NCBI GenBank assembly: GCA_022661535.1
Contig: JAKULF010000010.1
Coordinates: 2,232,001-2,296,000 of the forward strand
DNA from: Eutypa lata
Taxonomy: Eukaryota > Ascomycota > Sordariomycetes > Xylariales > Diatrypaceae
Direction: 5' to 3'
DNA length: 64,000 bases
Both the position numbers and the translations under genes were made by a program. The notes under the pieces are model-generated. The model was not told where the DNA came from. It worked only from the letters and a program-made list of their open reading frames with translations, and ran no database searches. Within the stretch, counting starts at the first letter, position 1, and every line of letters starts with the position of its first letter. Of this stretch, positions 11,233-22,870 are shown one piece after another.

Positions 11233-11941
11233 TTAGCTGCTGAGTCCTCCCTTGCGACCCGCCTCTCGGGCCTTCTCGCTGCCCTCCTCAAAGGATCCGG
11301 ACGAGGCCTGACCACCGTGCGACGCGATCTCACGCTGTTGCCAAAACGTCAACATAGGTTCTCTCATTATCTCATGCCCTGACGAGCTTGTTATATTGGC
11401 AGAGGCTTACCTGCTTATCGGGATCCATGCTAGCAAACCCGCCGGAGTGGCTTGCCTGGCCGCCCTTCGAGGCGATTTCCTGAACTTCCTCCTTGGGTCT
11501 AATACCAAGTTAGATAGAGCCTATTCTAGCCACTTCCAATGCCAGTACACTTACCGGTTCGCGAAATTACCCGGGTTACCGCCGCCAGCCGGGGGAGGCT
11601 GGGGTTTGCCACCATGACTAGCATGGCCGCCCATGGCGGCAATCTCTCGAACCTCTTCCTTCGGTCTAAGCAGGTCGGTCAGCAAAACATCAAAGATAGA
11701 TAGATTATGGGAGGGTGCGCTTGCCTGTTGGCGAAGTTGCCAGGGTTGCCACCACCGGCTTGGGGAGGCTCGGGTGCAACACCGCCGTGACTGGCATGGC
11801 CTCCCTTGGCGGCAATCGCCTGGACCTCCTCCGTGGGACTAGAATTCCTTGTCAGCGCGAGCTCCCGAGACAACTAAGGTCACCCGACCGTATCACTTAC
11901 CGGTTTGCAAAGTTCGCGGGGTTATTGTGGGCGGACGACAT
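11233..11941 (-). CDS. con-10: Con-10-like conidiation/stress protein with KGG repeats and duplicated exons
   Basis: Small hydrophilic protein of the con-10 / KGG-repeat (YciG-like) family, which is linked to conidiation and stress or desiccation in moulds. Model: exons 11941-11901, 11838-11725, 11665-11555, 11498-11411 and 11334-11233; 456 nt, 151 residues, frame intact. Exons 2, 3 and 4 each open with R-P-(T/K)-E-E-V-x-x-I-A and contain K/M-G-G-(H/Q)-A-S-H. Exons 1, 2 and 3 each end in N-(P)-(G/A)-N-F-A-N and the first two bases of an Arg codon. So the same phase-2 intron position recurs three times. The usual con-10 end with S-H-G-G-Q-A-S-S and G-R-K-G-G follows. Intron 2 starts with GCAAGC, a GC-AG intron. 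Standard con-10 proteins are about half this length. Confidence 0.9.
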
Positions 11942-12840
11942 TGTGACGGTTTTGGTTGATGTTTTGATTACTTGGGTAGTTCTGGTTGAATCTGATAAAG
12001 TAATATTGTGGTTTATTGTCAATGAAAAGAGATGGAAAATGCTGCACACGTTGAACTGGGAAACTGGCATATAAATATCCAGATGATGGTGTCAAAACAT
12101 TCACTTTTCAATGTTGCCTGTTTGCTGTATGACGTAATTCATTGCTTTCTGCAATCAGCCGTTCCTGCATTTTGTTGCAAGTTTCATAGTGGTGACTTCA
12201 TAATCCGTAACGAACCCGGGGTGGCCCCTTCGGCACGGACCGTTCATGACGTTGGTACCCCTTGAATATCCCCACCTTTCTTACCGATACCCCGGGCGAG
12301 CAACCGGCATATGGTTCTAAAGTATCTGAAAATGTAAGATTTCAATAGCAGAAACGTAGCCTTGGATGGTGATCCATCATTGCGTCAGAGGCAGCAGAGA
12401 ATATACATACTGATTCAACCGACCTTTCGCAATGCTGATTGAATATCGAATCTAGACTTCAAGATTTCCCTGCAGAATCCAGTAGTCTTACGTCATTACG
12501 CAAACGAGATGTAACAGGATCGGAGGATCATCAGGAGAAAGATTATATACATACCATCAGATACCATGTAGCTATCCTAACATGGTACCAGGGTACATTC
12601 TCAGAATGGCTTTATATTTATTCCTGTGTATACGTTTCCTACCACAGACAGGCTCCAAACATCACAAAATGAACAGCTTATTTGAATTGCCATTTGAATA
12701 GTACATACAGTTAGCTACATAGGTACGTTTTACTTGCCCAATGATATACACAGGTAGACTGGTTTGTACGACAATAATTTCAACGAAAACCACCTTACTA
12801 CCTCCAGATAGTAAAACAGTGTACAGCGCATCATTTTTAA
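11942..12840. other. Intergenic: con-10 promoter and MFS 3' flank
   Basis: 899 bp between the con-10 start and the MFS transporter stop, both genes on the minus strand. It holds the TATA-like element at 12069-12078. Short open frames here have no family resemblance. Confidence 0.4.
12069..12078 (-). promoter_or_regulatory. Possible TATA element of con-10 gene
   Basis: ATATTTATAT on the minus strand, about 130 nt upstream of the con-10 start codon. Position and sequence fit a TATA box; no transcript start is known. Confidence 0.35.
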
Positions 12841-14905
12841 TCACACCGTAATCTGCTTTTTCTGCCACATCAAGAACGAGGCTGGTATCTGACCAGCAGC
12901 CAGACCACTTAGGATTGCCATTTGGAGGTTGTAGCCCTCTCCAAGTGTAGCTCGGATTGTTTCTTGGACATTTTCAGGGAATGTGCTGATAGTCGCAGGT
13001 GATTGCAAGAGAGCCGCAAGTTGACCTTGAGTTAGCTGCTCGCCCAGTCTACCCGTGACTAGACCATTGAATGCTGTAGTGACAATGGCAAGTCCGATTG
13101 CGCCTCCCATTATGCGGAACTGAGTAACAGTGCCCATGGCAACAGCTGCTTAATTAGACAAAAGATACGTCAGAGAACAACGAATGAATATTCCTCACCT
13201 TTATCTCTCTCTTGAACACAAAAGGGTGTCATCAAGAGTAAGAGTGCGATATTGATACCACAGCCAAACCCCGCGATTATTTCATAACCATACTGAGAGG
13301 CTGTCACGGGTTGAAAGGTGGGTAACGTTGACATCAGGGCGAGCCCGATCACTTGTAGGATCGAGGCGAATAATACTAAATATATAGGAGGAACCTTCAA
13401 TGCCTTGGCTACGGTAGACGCAATAGCCGATCCAAATGGAGTAGCGAGCGTGAATGGTATGAACCGAACCCCGGCCTGGGTTGACGATAGTGCGTTGACG
13501 ATCTGAAGTCGTTGAGGAAGTTGGAATATCGTGCAAAAGAATGGGGCACCGAGGAACAGTGCATTTCTGTGAGAGTTAGCCTTTTGACCTTCAAACTAGG
13601 ATCACATTTCACTCACAGAAGCATGCCAACCCATACGCGGCTCTGGGCTAACCGCCACGGAAAAACTGGCTCTTGAAGCCCTGAAAGCATAGTAATGCGA
13701 CGCTCCCACAATAGAAAGGCGATCCAGCCGAGCCCAGATATAGTTAGGAGAGTTATGACGAAAGGTGACCTCCAAGGCGATCTCAATCCGGCTTCTTCCA
13801 AAGATGCGACTAGGAATACGGTGGATACTAGAAGAAGAGCAGTCCCAAGTACGTCTAAGCGTTGAAGAGACCGTCGCGAGAGGACGTTGCCAGCATTCGG
13901 TGGCTCATGCTTTGGTTTTCCATGGAATGGAAATCCGGTGGGTATACTGAAAAATATGATGACAGCCGTCACTAGAGCTGGTGGTACACTAGAGCAAAGT
14001 TCGTATATTAGACCTGGATATTAAACATACCATCATCAGGTAGCTCCCGACTTACTTGAGTAGGAAAACCCATCTCCACGTTGAACGCTCACTGATAATG
14101 CCACCTAAGATAGGGCCTAATAACAACGACAGGCAATAGACGATTGACAGGCTACTGGTATACTTTGCGTATTTGTGAGAGGGCACCAGCTCGATAATGA
14201 TGACGGTACACAATGCGTAGTTACCCGCTCCTCCCACCCCTTGGAGGGCACGGAAAACGATGCTGTGATCAGTGATGATTAGGAATGGAAGGGTCGCCAT
14301 ATGTTAGGACTTGCTCACAGTTGTTCAATGGACTGTGCTGCGCCACAAGCGCCAGAAAACACCGCGAAAATTAAAATCACCACGAGAAGAATGAGCTTCC
14401 TGCCGAATATGTCGCTGAGCTTGGCGAATATAACAAGCACGCCTGCAGAAACACAGCTCAGTAACACAGCAAGTAAAGAGGCCATCCAAGAACACCTCCT
14501 CCCAACATACCAACGTAGCCCAGTAGATAGGCAGATATAACCCAACTGCTCTTATCGAACCCGCCAAGGTCCTCGGTAATGTCCACTAACGCGGTCGTAG
14601 CAATTGGAATCTCGAGGTTGGTGAGGAAAAGGCACGTAAAAAGCCTGCCGACATATTAGTGGGCATAAAAACAATGGGGGCGGGTAGAGTCACGATGCTG
14701 TTATGAAATGAAGCCTTGGGCCCTTCAGGTATGACTGCCTGCTTTCATATTCGCTACTGGTAGCTCCGACATCCTCTTGGAGGGCAGATAAGCTTGGCTT
14801 TTGCGTGATTTTGGGAGAACGTGACTCGGAGATGTTTGTTAGCTCAGCGCCAGAAGTGTTCGACATGTTAAAGTAAGGCTGCGCTATCCAGGTGAGATCA
14901 ACCAT
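12841..14905 (-). CDS. MFS drug:H+ antiporter (DHA2-like, 14-TM type)
   Basis: Plasma-membrane proton-coupled efflux transporter of the major facilitator superfamily; substrate unknown. Model: exons 14905-14694, 14644-14511, 14442-14319, 14262-14056, 13988-13617, 13566-13199 and 13145-12841; 1722 nt, 573 residues, frame intact. The motif-A region reads F-A-K-L-S-D-I-F-G-R-K. The R-A-L-Q-G-V-G-G-A-G segment and the motif-C-like segment L-G-P-I-L-G-G are present. The first 60 residues are polar and cytosolic, as usual. Hydrophobic segments through the whole protein fit 14 helices. It lies downstream of con-10 on the same strand with 899 bp between them, so an operon is not implied. No biosynthetic enzymes are adjacent, so there is no hint that it exports a cluster product. 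Confidence 0.88.
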
Positions 14906-17074
14906 CTTAGGGGTTTACTCAAGAAAACTAGAAAGGTAGCAGCAGGTGTTGTTAACAGCTAGGATGGAAAATGCATATTCTAGACCGAGAAGTCACTTTC
15001 TAGCAAGTCAATCGGTTTCAGTGGCAAGGCTTAGTGTCAGAAGAAACATCAAGTTGGCTTGCCTACCATTGTAACACCTGAACGCAATTATTACCTTTTC
15101 AAATACCCTGCATAGTAACACAAGTCCCGTGTAGCCCGAGAGGTACAAGGTCGCTATTTGGCATGTACTTATAACATCTTCGTTTAGGCCGGCACGAGTA
15201 TCTTCCAACAGAGTGATTGCGATTAACCCCGAGCTAGGCCAACGGGTAGTAATTCCTAACATACCAAGGAATTATCTAATTAGGCCGCAGAGGGCGGCGC
15301 GGGCTCTACGGGGAACCATCAACAGCCATTCGCCTACCTACATCGTGTGGCTCCAGGGTGCAGACTACATTATTATAAGTGTTTTGGCCCCCGTCATACA
15401 TCCAAACATACAAATTAAATGCCGTTAAGTTCATTAAATATAGCCCTAAGTGCATAATAAATGGGCCTGGCAATGCTATTCAGCGCCCAAGGGGATCGAT
15501 TATTCCCTGTTCCGTAGTCTCCCTTACTCCTTGGCGGCGTGTTGGTTTGAGGTTTACCCCTTACATCTATATATATACTTGGTTCGTTTAAGTTCAGGAT
15601 GTACGCCGTTATTGGGCAAAGAATGAAGTGCCAAGATCAAACTTGAGAAGAGGTACCCCAACTGCATAGTCATTCCTTGTAGGTACCAATGCAGCCAGAT
15701 ATTTACTTTCAGCAAGGCGGGCTGTGCTTAGAAATATGTTTGAATCCCGCAGATTTGGTTGAAAAGATGTTAAAATTGTATTATAAAGCTTGGCGAATTA
15801 TACATAATTAGCACATGATTACAGTAGTTCCATGGGTTTACAATTTTGACGACTATATGATATATTGGTAAAATGGTGTGGAAGATTTGGGTGTAGGTCT
15901 TTGGAGTGCTAGGTCTTGAAGTTTAGGAACTGATTAATGCCATTCTGTATTCTTGATCGCGTAAAGTAGTGTTAATTTCTTTCCCTTGGATGTATCAATG
16001 CTGTATATAGCACATCCAAATGATCATAAGAGTTTTCTGACCGAAATATTTGAGTGGGATGAATGCCTATGTTCTTATTGCTCCCGAAACTTTAGAGGCA
16101 TATGAACTGTTAGGCCACTATTCTGATTTATTCAAAATCGGCATTGCGAAAAGACGGCTGAAGATTTGCCATTCAAGACAGACCATGTGTATTCAACGAC
16201 CCTATGGCTTTGTCTTGGTACAAAAAGAGGGAGAAACTGAACAGGCTGTAGTGTAGCAACTTTCCTACCTTGGGCCTTGAGTGCTGCGATTGAACGGGAC
16301 AAAGACCTAATTAGACTTAGTAAGTAAATAGAAGGCGGCATATTATATCCTGATCAAGGAACTTTCTCTCCCCTTTTCTCTTCTCCTATTTCAGTTACTT
16401 CCCAAAGACATAGACTTGTCCAAGAAAATGATAGCATGATCGAGTTTGCTAATAATATGGCGAGGAGCCTGAAAGTGTTGCAGTGTACTAATAACCAAGG
16501 AGGCAAGAGCGGTGTTGTCTTTTGTGTTAGAAAACCCAGCAAACGCCTCTTATAGGGCAGTCAGCTAAGCTAACTGTTAGATTCATTTCAAAATGATAGG
16601 AGGTAGTTGCCAAGATGATATTTACATTCTAGAAGGTTGGGGCTATGCTATCTTTATGTAGGCGAAGAAGTAATAGGGGGCCGATATAAGATCTGAGTGA
16701 GGTTGTTAATGCTGATTAACGGGTATTGTGTTTCAGAAACGGAATATTGTCTAGGTGAAGACTATGTCGGAACTTCTCTCAGTTCTCTTATTAAGTACTA
16801 TCGTTTATTCGTACACCCATCATAAGCTGCATAATGTTACAACAGCATTTCCGTCGATTTAAATTGACATATACACTCACTCACTGATATTTCTTCAGAA
16901 TGTAGAGCACCTTAACGCTTCATGACACAGTGAGAAATACGATAATCCCATTTTACCAATTGCACCGAGGCTAGCGAAAACAACACCACGACTCATTCGT
17001 CTGCTCGAGATCTCAGTACAACAGTTACGCATACCCAGCCCTCAATTAATGGCGTGGCATAGCCTGCAGCTCCA
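14906..17074. other. Gene-poor stretch
   Basis: 2.2 kb with many stops in all frames, moderately AT-rich. I see no gene, tRNA or recognisable transposon. It includes the MFS promoter (14906 onward). Confidence 0.4.
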
Positions 17075-17578
17075 TCACTCGCACGTTGTGACCTTATAAT
17101 CCACAGTGGCGTTTCCTTGGCCTAGGATCTTCGGCTTGAAGTCCAAGTACACAAGCTGCACCAAGCGTCAGTTGAAAGCTGCATAGAATAGTTGGACATC
17201 AACTTACCTCGCCCTTCTTAGCAGTCCACTCCCCATCCGTATCGCGGTAGTAGACGAGCTCATCAGACCCGGCATCACGGACCTCGGCGGTTGTGTGGCT
17301 GACGACACCCTCGGTTTTCCACTCGATGTTGTAGCAGGTTGATTTCGTCACCAGGAACGGCTTGGTGCACCGCGTGTTCCCATCGCTGTCTTTGCATTCC
17401 TCCACGGCGAAGTCCAGTACGCTGCCTTCAGCGACACTGGATGCTGTAAGAAAAGTTAGTCGGAGGTTACTTTCCTACCAAGCACGAGCGAAGACAGAAA
17501 CCTACGGTCTGCTGACAGAGGGACACCGGTCAGTGCCAGACCAGCTGCTAGAATTTTCTGGGCGGATGGGATATACAT
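17075..17578 (-). CDS. Small secreted four-cysteine protein, candidate effector
   Basis: Unrecognised family. Model: exons 17578-17506, 17443-17208 and 17155-17075; 390 nt, 129 residues, frame intact across both introns. A signal peptide is likely (M-Y-I-P-S-A-Q-K then a hydrophobic core, cut near P-L-S-A). The mature part has four cysteines, in E-E-C-K, T-R-C-T, S-T-C-Y and the C-terminal T-T-C-E, which could form two disulphides. One N-glycosylation site (N-A-T) lies near the end. The gene lies about 0.9 kb from the AT-rich RIP'd block, a setting common for fast-evolving secreted proteins. An effector role is inference only. Confidence 0.72.
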
Positions 17579-18469
17579 GGTCGTGATATGAGACTGAGGC
17601 TGTGAGGTATTGAAGGGAATGGAGTGACCGGCCTTATTTTGTGTTTGGTGACAATTGAATGGTATGAATTGAAATGGGGGAGGCCTACCTCAGAATTGGT
17701 AACTAGAACTACCTACTAGATGATGCTAATTTTTTGAAGGCAAACTTAATCGTAGGCATGGCTGTTTCAAATGCGATCCCACGTCATCGATGAATCATCG
17801 TAATTGAATCTCAAACACTCGGGCCAACAGGCACAGTTGTATGTGACACAAAAGACATGGATTGTGTATACCGGTATTTATAATTAGCGTAGTTTTTGCT
17901 TCAGCCCTACAACGCTACCTGTATGTGAGTAGGTACATAGTCATGTTTTTAGCTGTGGCATCGATCCTACTAAATATAATCTTAGTTATTAACGTTAATA
18001 CAGCTAATAACCATTAAGAAGTTCGTTCTTAGCAACTTGATGGACTTCTTATCCATCTTCGTTAAAGTGTTGATGATAGTTATTCCCTATGCAATACAAT
18101 CCTAAATCATCCCTACGAGACATGTGGCCCCTTATTCTTGGACCGAGCTCTTAGAATGGTCTGCACTAGATGTTAAGGACAGCATCTTTAGCTTTCTCTA
18201 ACCGCAAACCCTCCTTTAAAGTCGCGGAGGCATGTGTTGTTCTACTAGCTAAACTGTAGCTAGGTCTTATCAACGGTTAAACAAATTTTAGTGAAGCAGA
18301 AACAACGAAGAACGACTTATAGTTATCGCAGTTAACATGATGTTGATTCCAACAAGCCGTGAAAACAAGTGATTTATGTAATTATTGAAGCCCGTCCTTG
18401 AAAAACCCGACAAGGTAATCCAAAAGTGCCGCGCACCGTTATAGTGATAGCCGCGGCATGTTTTGCTTA
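17579..18469. other. Flank of the AT-rich block, no gene seen
   Basis: 891 bp with no credible open frame. It holds the promoter of the secreted protein gene (proximal end). GC content is moderate, falling sharply only after about 18600. Confidence 0.4.
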
Positions 18470-21400
18470 CCTCATACATCAGGCCTTTTTCGGCTGGTTG
18501 TATGTATCTTACGTACCCACTAAGCCTAATACAGAAAAATACTTACAAATCTTAAAAGTTAATCGAAAAGGGCTTAATTTAATTTAGTGAATTTCGGCCC
18601 TTTATATATTAAAAACGACGTTTTTTTTATATAAATTAATTTTTACTTTTATAACGTTTTTATTAATAATTAATTAATAAAAATACATTTTAAAAAAATA
18701 ATTAAATTATTAAATTTAAAATTAAATAATAATTATAAATATATATATATTTTTATTATAATTTTAATTAAAAATAATAATTATAAAATTAAAATTTAAA
18801 AAGTTTTATATATTAAAATTATTTTATTTAAATGTTTTTATAATTAATATATTATTAATATAATTTTAATTATTTCGAAAAAAATCGTTTAAAAGTAATA
18901 TTATATAATAAAAACTTAAAACGTTATAATTTTAATAATATAATAAATAATTATAATATATTAAAAAAAAACGTTTAAATTTAATTACGTAAATTATTTA
19001 TTTAAATAATTATTTAATTTATATATTATTATTATTATTTTAATTATTTTAAAAAAAATCGTTTAAAAATAATATTATATAAAAAAAACTTAAAGCGTTA
19101 TAATTTTTTTAATTTAAATAATAATAATAATATACGAATTAAATAATTATTCGAATAAATAACTTACGTAATTTAATTTAAATTTATAAATTTATAAGTT
19201 TATAAGTTTATAAATTTATAAATTATAAATTACTTTATAAAATTATAAATTTATAAATTACTTTATAAAATTATAAATTACTTTATAAATTTATAAATTA
19301 TTTTATAAATTTATAAATTACTTTATAAATTTAAAAATTTATAAATTTATAAGTTTATAAATTTATAAATTTATTTTATAAATTTAAAAGTTTTTTTTAA
19401 TTATATATTATTATTATTATTTTAATTAAAAAAATTATAATATTTAAAGTTTTTGTTATATTAAATTATATTTATATAACTTTTTTTTAAATAATTAAAA
19501 CGATAATAATAATATATATATAAAAAGCGTATCGAAATGCGCTTATAAAATAATTTTTATAAAGTAATTTTTATAAAGTAATTTATTAATTTTAATTTAT
19601 ACGATTTCGTTTTAAATTTAAAAAAATAATAAAAAATTTTATTTATATATTAATTTATAAATTTAACGTATATAAAACTTTAAACTTATCGAGTTTATTT
19701 TAAATTTATTACGAATTATTTTATTTTAAAATATAATATTTATAATATATAAAAAGCGAAAAATTATTAAAAAAACTTAAATTATCGTAATTTTATATTA
19801 ATTTTAAAAATTTAATTAATTTAAAAATAACGTATTAATATAATATAAAATATATATATAATAATTTAAAATTTAAAATAAATATTTTATATAAATATAA
19901 TTATATAAAAGTTAAACTTAAAAGTTTAAATTATATTTTATAAATTATAATATAAACTTTAAATTTAAACTTTTTTAAATTTAAAGTTATAACGCTTAAT
20001 ATTTAAAATTTATTTTAATAATATATTATAATTATTTATTTTAAATTTTAAATCGTTATAATTTCGTTATATATATTTTTTATATTAAATTAATATATTA
20101 AATTTTAATTAATTAAATTTTTAAAATTAATATAAAATTATAATAATTTAAATTTATTTAATTATTTTTTATTTTTTATATATTATAAAATATTACGTTT
20201 TAATATAAAATAATTCGTAATAAATTTAAAATAAATTCGATAAATTTAAAATTTTATATATATTAAATATATAAATTAATATATAAATAAAAAATTTTAT
20301 TATTTTTTTAAATTTAAAATAAAGTTATATAAATTAAAATTAATAAATTATTTTATAAAAATTACTTTATAAATACGTTTTAATACGCTTTTTATATATA
20401 TTATTATTATTATCGTTTTAATTATTTATAAAAAAATTATATAAATATAATTTAATTTAATAAAATTTTTAAATATTATAATTTTTTTAATTAAAATAAT
20501 AATAATAATATATAATTAAAAAAAACTTTTAAATTTATAAACTTTTAAATTTATAAATTTTTAAATTTATAAAATAATTTATAAATTTATAAAATAATTT
20601 ATAAATTTATAAATTTAAATAATTAAAATATAAAAAAAATTATTAATAACTTTATTATATTTTTAAATTTATAATTTATAAATTTATAAATAATTTATAA
20701 ATTTATAAATTTATAAAATTTATTTAAATAATTATTTAATTTATATATTATTATTATTTATTATATTATTAAAAGTATTACATTTAAAGTTTTTATTATA
20801 TAAAGTTATTTTTAAATAATTTTTTTATAAATAATTAAAATAATAATAATAATATATAAATAAAATAATAATAATAATATATAAATAAAATAATTATTTA
20901 AATAAATAATTTATATAAATTAAATGTTTTTTTTTTCGATATATTATAATTATTTATTATATCGTTAAAATTATTACGTTTAAAACTTTTATTATATAAT
21001 TTTACTTTTAAATAATTTTTTTTAAAATAATTAAAATAATATTAATAATATATTAATTATAAAAATATTTAAATAAAATAATTTTAATATATAAAGTTTT
21101 TTCGATTTTAATTAAAAAAAATTACTTTTAATAAAAATTATAATAATAATATATATATATTTATAATCGTTATTTAATTTAAAATATTATAATTTAATTA
21201 ATTTTTTAATATATATTTTTATTAATTAATTATTTAAAAAAAACGTTATTTTTAATATATAAAAAGCTTAAAATTATTAAATTAAATTAAGTTTTTTTTT
21301 ATAAATTTTTAAAATTTATAAGTATTTTTTTATATTAAATTTAAAAAATACGTAAAATATATTATTTAATAAAAAAAAACTTAATATATAAAGTAAATAA
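18470..21400. repeat. RIP-mutated inverted repeat (giant palindrome, arms about 1.45 kb)
   Basis: Almost pure A+T from about 18600. Remaining C and G sit mostly in CpG or CpT; CpA/TpG are nearly absent, the RIP signature. The block folds on itself around 19930-19960. The reverse complement of 19501-19560 aligns with about 20354-20414, sharing a TACGCTTTTTATATATA core. The reverse complement of about 18840-18990 aligns with about 20890-21058. The reverse complement of 18480-18600 aligns with 21275-21400 over TACGTAA and TAAATTAAATTAAG cores. Differences are largely transitions with small indels. Probably two head-to-head copies of one element, or one long hairpin element. No open frame survives, so the element cannot be named. 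Confidence 0.8.
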
Positions 21401-21760
21401 TCGTTATAATTTATTAATTAAAAGTTATATTATACGTTATATTATAATAACTTATGCGTTAAGCTTAAATATAATATTTATTGCTATTTATTATGATATC
21501 CGCACATGGCCACCTTGGTAAAGTATGGCCTATACTTTTGAGCCCGACCTTCGTAAGCCACATGCAGTTACTAACCCCGGCCCTTAGCCCAATACATATT
21601 AGCGTTGAACTCGGATAGTGTGGAGCAACTTTGAACACCTTACTTACGGATCTCAGGTCTTGGGCTTTAGACACTCTCTAAATGAAAATACGACGAAACA
21701 AACCGTGATTGTAAATCTTCAATTAGCAACAGTGATATTGCCGCCAGTAAAACTTCCATA
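21401..21760. other. Right flank of palindrome and SDR promoter
   Basis: AT-rich up to about 21480, then normal composition. No gene seen. It contains the upstream region of the reductase gene. Confidence 0.4.
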
Positions 21761-22870
21761 ATGTCGGGACCAAAGCCAGGACAGAAGACGGTGCTCATTA
21801 CGGGGTAAGTTAGGACCATGTTGCCCATACCCCATCACAGAAACGCCCAATTGGCTGACAAATATGTGAAGCTGTACACCAGGCGGCATTGGCCATGCCT
21901 TGTGTCTCGAGTATCATAAACAGGGTATGCACACATCATGATCTATGGAAGCTTATGATGTCAGAGAATGTATGTTAACTAAACTCATCATAATTAGGCC
22001 TACATGTCATTGCGACAGCACGGAGGCCCGAGGTCCTTTCAGAAATGACCGACATGGGAATGAGCACCATATCTCTGGATGTCACTGACGCCGAGAGTAT
22101 CGAAAGATGCCATGCAGAAGTTGCAAGTCTCACTGGTGGAAAGTTAGACATTCTCGTCAATAATGCGTGAGTATCTCGATTGTAGCCCGTTAAGCTCAAG
22201 CGTGGCCATTCAGCTCATTATCATAAGTGGGCGGACGCACACACACCCTGCGACAGATCTAGACATAGACGATGTGCGCTCCACGTTCGAGACGAACGTC
22301 TTCGGTACAATGGCTATGGTGAAGGCATTCGTGGATCTCCTAATCGCCGCCCAGGGCCTAATCATCAACACGGCCTCGCTTTCGGCCATAACTCCCTATT
22401 TCTTCGGCTCCGCGTACTGCGCCACGAAGGGCGCCATCGTCAGCTACTCGCGCACGCTGCGCATGGAACTCGCCCCGTTCGGCGTCCGCGTGATGTGCAC
22501 CATGACAGGGACGATCAAAAGCAACACGGCAACCCATGGACACCGCACGCTGCCGCCCGGCAGCCTCTACCAGCGCGTCAGGGACATATTCCAGTGGCGG
22601 CTCACGTTCAGCCAGACAAACGCGACGATGCCCACCGAGCAGTACGCCCAGAAGCTCGTAGCTGATTCACTGAAGTCTGAGGTTCCGTTGCTCCTCCGCA
22701 GTTGGTTCGGCCGCCCCGATTGGTTCTGGTACGGTGGAATGGCGAAGATTGTGTGGTTTGGAAATGGCATGGGTGAGTGGCTAGTTGACACGGTTTGTTG
22801 GCGTATGTTTAAGGTGAATAGGATACAGAAAGTGCTTGAGGATGAGAAAAGGCAGAAGAAGGTTCAATGA
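21761..22870 (+). CDS. Short-chain dehydrogenase, AYR1-like (1-acyl-DHAP reductase type)
   Basis: NADPH-dependent SDR. Its closest recognisable type is yeast Ayr1, which reduces 1-acyl-dihydroxyacetone phosphate in ether/phospholipid synthesis at the ER or lipid droplet. Model: exons 21761-21804, 21872-21924, 21998-22166 and 22228-22870; 909 nt, 302 residues, frame intact. The cofactor motif T-G-C-T-P-G-G-I-G spans the first intron. N-N-A-G spans intron 3. The catalytic Ser is in T-A-S-L-S, and Y-C-A-T-K places Tyr near 152 and Lys near 156. A hydrophobic C-terminal stretch (W-F-W-Y-G-G-M) suggests membrane or droplet attachment. The exact substrate is not certain. Confidence 0.85.

Noticed and set aside
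18600..21450. AT-rich block as a mitochondrial insertion or centromere
   Set aside because: No mitochondrial coding or rRNA sequence seen, and the mirror symmetry plus CpA depletion fit a RIP'd inverted repeat better.
21805..22870. Secondary-metabolite cluster made of the SDR, MFS, monooxygenase and regulator
   Set aside because: These genes are scattered over 45 kb with housekeeping genes between them, and there is no PKS, NRPS or terpene cyclase.
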